Assembly (NCBI GenBank): GCA_004295005.1
Contig: SHNG01000092.1
Span: forward strand, 1 to 64,000
DNA from: Gammaproteobacteria bacterium
GTDB lineage: Bacteria > Pseudomonadota > Gammaproteobacteria > Xanthomonadales > Rhodanobacteraceae
Reading direction: 5' to 3'
Length of the DNA: 64,000 nt
Each line of letters starts with the position of its first letter. The first letter of the stretch is position 1. Both the position numbers and the translations under genes were made by a program. The notes beneath the pieces were generated by a model. It ran no database searches. It was not told where the DNA came from and saw only the letters and a program-made list of their open reading frames with translations. This document shows, one piece after another, positions 59,388-64,000 of the stretch.

Positions 59388-61640
59388 ATGCGTTTCCTGA
59401 TGCTTGTTGCATTGCTGCTGCCGGTACAAGCCGTGTTTGCCGAGAACCTGACCATTGAGAAAATTTTCAGCGGCGGTGGGCTGGATGGTCCGACCCCCCG
59501 CGAGCTGAGGATCTCGCCGGATGGCTCGCGGGTCAGTTTCATTCGTGCCCGTGCCAACGATCAAAACCGATTCGACCTCTGGCAATACCGCATGGTCGAT
59601 GGCATTACCAGTCGGTTGGTGAACGCCGATACGCTGGATTCCGGCGAGGAATTGAGCGACGCGGAAAAAGCCCGCCGCGAACGCGCACGACTGTCAGACA
59701 CCAGCGGCATCATCGAGTACCAATGGTCTCCGGATGGCAAGGCGCTGCTGTTTCCACTGGGCGGCAAACTGTTCCTCTACACGCTCGATGCACCAGCGCC
59801 CGAAGCGGTCCGCGAACTGCCGGTTTCCGGTGATTTCATCGACGCACGCATTTCCCCGAAGGGCCGATACGTTGCCTATGTGCAGGGCCAGAACCTGCAT
59901 GTGATCGACTTGCGCAGCGGCAAGAGCCGCGCGCTGACCGAAGATGGCGGTGGCGTGATCCACAACGGCGAAGCGGAGTTCGTTGCCCAGGAGGAAATGG
60001 ATCGGGATCGCGGCTACTGGTGGGCGCCGGATGATTCATGCATCGCCTTCGAACGTTATGACGAGACCCATGTCCCCGTCATCAAGCGCATGGAGGTGTA
60101 CCCGGATCGCACCGAAGTGATCGAACAACGCTACCCGGCAGCCGGCAAGAACAATGTTGCGATCAAGCTGGGATTGCTCTCAATGACCGATGGCAGCACA
60201 CGCTGGATCGACCTCGGTGAGGAGTCGGACGTCTACCTGGCCCGCGTCGACTGGCTGCCGGACAGCAAGCACTTGAGCTATCAGCTTGAGCAGCGCAACC
60301 AGCAGCAGTTGGAACTAAGAAAAGTCGATGTGGCTTCGCTCGAACAGAAAACCCTGCTCACCGAACGCAGCGAGACCTGGATCAATCTCAACAGCGACCT
60401 GCGCTTCCTGGATGACGGCGGCTTCATCTGGGGCAGCGAACGCAGCGGCTATCTGCATCTGTATCGATACGATGCCGAGGGCACGCTGATGCATCCGCTC
60501 AGTCGTGGCAACTGGAATATCGACAAGCTGCTGGGCGTGGATGAGAAGAACGGGCGGGTTTATGTGCAGTCCAATCACGACTATGTGCCGGATACCCAGG
60601 TCTACGCGCTTGCCCTGGATGGCAGCAGCGCCGCTGCGCCGCAACGAATCAGCAAGGAAGACGGCACCCACATGGCCACCTTTGCCGAAGACGCCAGTTT
60701 CTATCTGGATACCTTCAGCAATCCGGAAACCCCGCCACAGGTGAGTCTGCGCAAGGCAGACGGCAGCCTGATCCAATGGATCGAGCGCAACAGCCTGGAC
60801 GAAAATCATCCGTTTGCGCCGTATCGCGACCAGCAACCCCAACCGGAGTTCGGCACCCTCGCGGCGGCGGATGGCCAGGAGCTTTATTACCGCTTGTTCA
60901 AACCGGCGAATTTTGATCCAGCCAGGCGTTACCCGGTTTTCATCTTCTACTACGGCGGGCCTACCGCGCAGAAAGTGGCGCGCGCCTGGGCCGGCGGAAC
61001 CGGCAGCGCAGCCCAGCAAACCCACTTTCTCGAATACATGGCGCAGCAGGGTTATGTGGTTTTCACCCTCGACAACCGCGGCACCTCTCGTCGCGGCAGG
61101 AAATTCTCCGATGTGATCCACGGCCAGCTCGGCAATGCGGAAGTGCAGGATCAGCTGACGGGAGTTGACTGGTTGCAACAACAACCCTGGGTTGATGCCG
61201 AACGCATTGGCGTGTTCGGCTGGAGCTATGGTGGTTACCTGACCACCATGATGTTGGCCAAGGCCTCCGATCGCATTGCCGCAGGCGTGGCCGTGGCCCC
61301 GGTCACCGACTGGAGCTTGTACGACACCCACTACACCGAGCGTTACCTCGGCCAGCCGAAAACCAATGCATCCGGCTACATCCGCAGCGCACCGGGCGCC
61401 TGGCTGGATGGCATGCGCTCACGCCTGTTCCTGATTCACGGCATGGCCGATGACAACGTGCTGTTCTCCAACGCGACCGCACTGATGAGCGCGCTGCAAC
61501 AGCGCGGCATCCAGTTCGACCTGATGACCTATCCGGGCGGCAAGCATCGTCTCTCCGGCGACTCGGAACACGTTTATCATGCAATTGCCGATTGGGTGGA
61601 TCGGCAGTTGAAACCGGATGCAGATTTGGGGACACGCTGA
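59388..61640 (+). CDS. Prolyl oligopeptidase-family (DPP-IV-like) S9 peptidase
   Basis: A 750-residue exported peptidase with a signal peptide (cleavage near VFAENL, residue 19). The N-terminal half is a beta-propeller carrying the DPP-IV substrate-anchoring pair in AQEEMDRD. The C-terminal alpha/beta-hydrolase domain has S613 in GWSYGG, D688 in HGMADDN and H720 in GGKHRLSG. It would remove X-Pro or X-Ala dipeptides from N-termini and fits a periplasmic location. GTGGAG precedes the ATG. Confidence 0.92.
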   Translation: MRFLMLVALLLPVQAVFAENLTIEKIFSGGGLDGPTPRELRISPDGSRVSFIRARANDQNRFDLWQYRMVDGITSRLVNADTLDSGEELSDAEKARRERARLSDTSGIIEYQWSPDGKALLFPLGGKLFLYTLDAPAPEAVRELPVSGDFIDARISPKGRYVAYVQGQNLHVIDLRSGKSRALTEDGGGVIHNGEAEFVAQEEMDRDRGYWWAPDDSCIAFERYDETHVPVIKRMEVYPDRTEVIEQRYPAAGKNNVAIKLGLLSMTDGSTRWIDLGEESDVYLARVDWLPDSKHLSYQLEQRNQQQLELRKVDVASLEQKTLLTERSETWINLNSDLRFLDDGGFIWGSERSGYLHLYRYDAEGTLMHPLSRGNWNIDKLLGVDEKNGRVYVQSNHDYVPDTQVYALALDGSSAAAPQRISKEDGTHMATFAEDASFYLDTFSNPETPPQVSLRKADGSLIQWIERNSLDENHPFAPYRDQQPQPEFGTLAAADGQELYYRLFKPANFDPARRYPVFIFYYGGPTAQKVARAWAGGTGSAAQQTHFLEYMAQQGYVVFTLDNRGTSRRGRKFSDVIHGQLGNAEVQDQLTGVDWLQQQPWVDAERIGVFGWSYGGYLTTMMLAKASDRIAAGVAVAPVTDWSLYDTHYTERYLGQPKTNASGYIRSAPGAWLDGMRSRLFLIHGMADDNVLFSNATALMSALQQRGIQFDLMTYPGGKHRLSGDSEHVYHAIADWVDRQLKPDADLGTR

Positions 61641-61653
61641 CCCGCGGGTTTGC

Positions 61654-61682
61654 GTTCAAGGTTCGACCAGCTCACCTCGAAC
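61654..61682. repeat. REP-like hairpin (TTCGACCAGCTCACC type)
   Basis: GTTC-AGGT and ACCT-GAAC pair around TTCGACCAGCTC. Loop and stem positions match the element at 34086-34120 with one loop base different. It lies between the S9 peptidase stop and lemA. Confidence 0.5.
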
Positions 61683-61771
61683 GGAATTTGTTTGTTCGGA
61701 CGGAAGTTGTTTGTTCGGATTGCCCATGGCTTCATGTCGGGTGTTGCGCATTGCCGCGCGGGGGAAAACAC

Positions 61772-62305
61772 ATGGTGATGGCAGTACTGGCGCTGATTGC
61801 AATTGTCGTGCTCTGGGCCATCTGGACCTTCAACCGCCTGATTGCCGAGCGCAACCAGATGCGCGCGGCATGGAGCGACATCGACGTTCAACTGCTGCGT
61901 CGGCATGACCTGACCCCGCAGTTGGTGACCGCGGTACAAGCCTATGCCGACCACGAACGCATCACCCTGGCGACGATCACCGAGCTGCGCACGCGAACGC
62001 GGGAAGCATCAGCCCTGGCCGATCGTGCACGCCTGGAAGATCAACTCGGCACGCAGATTGAACGACTCCTTGCCTTGCAGGAAAGCTATCCGGACCTGAA
62101 ATCCAACCAGAATTTCCTGCAACTGCAACGCGACCTGGTGGCCATTGAGGATCACCTGCAATATGCGCGTCGCTTCTACAACGGTGCCGTGCGCCAGCTC
62201 AACACCCGCATTGAACACTTTCCCGAGATGATCGTGGCCCGTCTCGCCGGTTTCCAACGTGGAGAGTTCTTCGAGGCCGAAGCCAAGCAGAGGAGTGCCC
62301 CATGA
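61772..62305 (+). CDS. lemA: LemA family protein
   Basis: A 177-residue protein with an N-terminal membrane helix (residues about 3-21) and the LemA helical bundle: LIAERNQMRAAWSDIDVQLLRRHDL, shown in part, then YPDLKSNQNFLQLQRDL and ARRFYNGAVRQLNTRIEHFP. GGGGAAAA lies before the ATG. LemA proteins are paired with DUF2207 or TPM/HtpX-type genes; the function is unknown. The stop overlaps the DUF2207 start by 4 bp. Confidence 0.92.
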   Translation: MVMAVLALIAIVVLWAIWTFNRLIAERNQMRAAWSDIDVQLLRRHDLTPQLVTAVQAYADHERITLATITELRTRTREASALADRARLEDQLGTQIERLLALQESYPDLKSNQNFLQLQRDLVAIEDHLQYARRFYNGAVRQLNTRIEHFPEMIVARLAGFQRGEFFEAEAKQRSAP

Positions 62306-64000
62306 CGCGCCTTTTCATCGTGTTGTTGATGGCCTGCATCGGCCTGCAAGCGCACGCCGACGAGGGGATCCTGTCATTCCACAGCGACATCGAGATTGCC
62401 GCCGACGGCAGCATGCAAGTCGACGAAACCATCACCGTCAACGCGGAAGGCAACCGCATCCAGCGCGGCATCTATCGCGACTTCCCCACCGACTACAAGG
62501 ATCGTTACGGCAACCGGGTCAAGGTCGCCTTTGAACCCCTCGACGTGAGCCGGGACGGTCATCCGGAGCCCTGGCACAGCGAACGCCTGGAGAATGGTAC
62601 GCGCGTGTATTTCGGATCAGCCGATGTGTACCTCGACAGTGGAGAGCACACCTACGTCTTCCGCTATCGAACCACGCGCCAATTGGGCTTCTTCGAGGAT
62701 CACGACGAGCTGTACTGGAACGTCACCGGCAATGGCTGGGAATTCACCATCGACCAGGCCAGCGCCAGCGTGCATCTGCCTGGCGATCTGGCGGCAGGCA
62801 AGGTCAAGATCGAAGGCTATACCGGCGCGCAGGGTTCAAAGGCCCGGAATTACACCGCGCTTGTGGACGAAAGCGGTGTGGCGCAGATCGCGACGACACG
62901 CGCACTGGGCAGCCAGCAAGGCCTGACCCTGGTTGCAAGCTTTCCAAAAGGCATCGTGCAGGCTCCCGACGCGCGACAGAAACTGGCGTGGTTCGTGACG
63001 GACAACCGGCGCGAGGGTGTGCTGGGAGCGGGCCTGCTGGTCATGCTCGGTTTCCTTTATCTGCAATGGCGTCGGGTCGGTCGCGATCCACAAGGCGGCG
63101 TGGTGATACCCGAATACGATCCGCCACAGGGCATCTCGCCGGCGGCGGCGCGCTATGTCCGCAACATGGGTTATGACGACCGCTGTTTTGCCGCGGACCT
63201 GGTTGAGCTGGGTGTGGAAGGCCTCTTGCGCATCGAGAAGACGGAAAAAGCCTATTCCATTCGCGAGGTCACGGGAGCGCGGGCACAGACACCGGATTCC
63301 GCGCGCGTGCTGTTCGATGAATTGCTGTCCGGCTATCGCCAGGAATTGCAATTCAGTCAAAGCAATCACGGCATCATCGGCAAGGCGCGTCGCAGCCACG
63401 AGTCGCACCTGAAGACAAACTACGAAAAGGCCAATTTCAGCCTCAACACAGGCGTCGGCTGCCTTGCAGGATTGTGGGCCATCGCGGCCATCGTGCTGGC
63501 ATTCGTGCTCGACCCTCCGCAGCTCGTTCCAGTCGGGATCATGGCGACGGTAGCGGTGCTTATCCTTGCATCCATTTTCGGCACCGTCCTGCTCGGTTGG
63601 ATGAAGGAGATTCGCGAAGGCAAACGACCGATAGCCAGCAGTATCGGCCTGATCGTTCTTGGCGCCATGCTGGCAGGCGCCGTGTCTGTGCTCGGCTTGC
63701 TGACCAGTATCGTGTGCGGCGTGCTGGTGGCGCTCATGGTCTCCGTGCAGATTCCGTTCGCGCAGTGGATGAAGGCACCCACCGTGGAAGGCAAGAAACT
63801 GCTGGACCGCATCGAGGGCTTGCGCCTTTACCTCGGCGTGGCCGAGAAGGACGATCTGGCGCGAGCCAAGGCGCCGCCGATGGACGCCGCGGAGTACCAG
63901 CGACTGTTTCCCTACGCGCTGGCCCTGGACGTGGAGAAAACCTGGGGCGACAAGTTGGCTGAAGCCATTGGTCCTGCCGCCGCCGCCGCTGCCGCTGCCG
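62302..64000 (+). CDS. DUF2207 membrane protein (partial, runs off right edge)
   Basis: At least 566 residues are encoded before the window ends, with no stop. A signal sequence (cleavage near QAHADE, residue 19) leads into the DUF2207 domain, recognised by DGSMQVDETITVNAEG and RGIYRDFPT, an exported region ending near a membrane helix (around residue 245). A second hydrophobic group lies near residues 385-480. The visible end is a run of alanines followed presumably by the usual low-complexity Ser/Gly tail. Coupled to lemA by ATGA, a common pairing. Confidence 0.9.
   Translation, partial: MTRLFIVLLMACIGLQAHADEGILSFHSDIEIAADGSMQVDETITVNAEGNRIQRGIYRDFPTDYKDRYGNRVKVAFEPLDVSRDGHPEPWHSERLENGTRVYFGSADVYLDSGEHTYVFRYRTTRQLGFFEDHDELYWNVTGNGWEFTIDQASASVHLPGDLAAGKVKIEGYTGAQGSKARNYTALVDESGVAQIATTRALGSQQGLTLVASFPKGIVQAPDARQKLAWFVTDNRREGVLGAGLLVMLGFLYLQWRRVGRDPQGGVVIPEYDPPQGISPAAARYVRNMGYDDRCFAADLVELGVEGLLRIEKTEKAYSIREVTGARAQTPDSARVLFDELLSGYRQELQFSQSNHGIIGKARRSHESHLKTNYEKANFSLNTGVGCLAGLWAIAAIVLAFVLDPPQLVPVGIMATVAVLILASIFGTVLLGWMKEIREGKRPIASSIGLIVLGAMLAGAVSVLGLLTSIVCGVLVALMVSVQIPFAQWMKAPTVEGKKLLDRIEGLRLYLGVAEKDDLARAKAPPMDAAEYQRLFPYALALDVEKTWGDKLAEAIGPAAAAAAAA

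Noticed and set aside
56544..59585. A 1013-codon open frame on the minus strand
   Set aside because: It is antisense to yidC and mnmE, with no family motif, and arises from high GC and the codon bias of those genes.

Overview
The window is about 64 kb of GC-rich bacterial chromosome spanning the replication-origin neighbourhood. The gene order mnmE-yidC-rnpA-rpmH / dnaA-dnaN-recF-gyrB, then a TPR gene and tonB-exbB-exbD beside pdxJ, together with REP-like hairpins, points to a gammaproteobacterium of the order Lysobacterales (Xanthomonadales). The family cannot be fixed from the sequence alone. No rRNA, tRNA, CRISPR array, prophage or complete insertion sequence was seen.

Left part (1-15.4 kb): a leftward set of oxidoreductase genes (2OG-Fe(II) oxygenase, SDR, saccharopine-dehydrogenase-like), a UPF0114 membrane protein and uvrD; a DUF885 zinc peptidase-like protein; phenylalanine hydroxylase divergent from an Lrp/AsnC regulator; a large membrane glycosyltransferase-like protein; a rhomboid protease; a membrane diguanylate cyclase; and a TerC protein behind a yybP-ykoY-type manganese riboswitch with a terminator-like expression platform.

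Middle (15.5-25 kb): rlmI, folE with an MFS exporter, a DUF938 methyltransferase immediately behind a MITE-like element, then the conserved rhodanese-secB-gpsA group facing trmL, and a fabG-type reductase with a DUF1203 gene. From 25 to 32.4 kb a leftward run encodes parts of an aryl-polyene/xanthomonadin-like pigment pathway: ketosynthase, chain-length-factor-like ketosynthase, family 2 glycosyltransferase, CPA2 antiporter-like protein and flavin-dependent halogenase-like protein. Every junction among these five genes is a 4-bp ATGA overlap. A threonine aldolase and a cytochrome b561 lie just upstream on the same strand. ACP, ligase, dehydratase and exporter genes of such a pathway are not in the window.

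Next (32.5-45.4 kb): xth, a UPF0149 gene, a cNMP-binding-GGDEF protein, the glyoxylate shunt operon aceB-aceA with a divergent LysR regulator, two small membrane proteins, and a compact ECF-sigma operon (a Pro/Ala-rich membrane protein, sigma factor, candidate membrane anti-sigma factor, secreted PDZ protein), then pdxJ.

Right part (45.4-64 kb): the TonB system, a TPR lipoprotein-like/periplasmic protein, gyrB, recF, dnaN, a probable oriC, dnaA, rpmH, rnpA, yidC (without yidD), mnmE, a DPP-IV-type S9 peptidase, and a LemA/DUF2207 pair, the last running off the right edge.

Most starts were reassigned from the longest open frame to internal ATG or GTG codons on the basis of family alignment and ribosome binding sites. 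All family assignments are from memory of sequence motifs; no database search was run.
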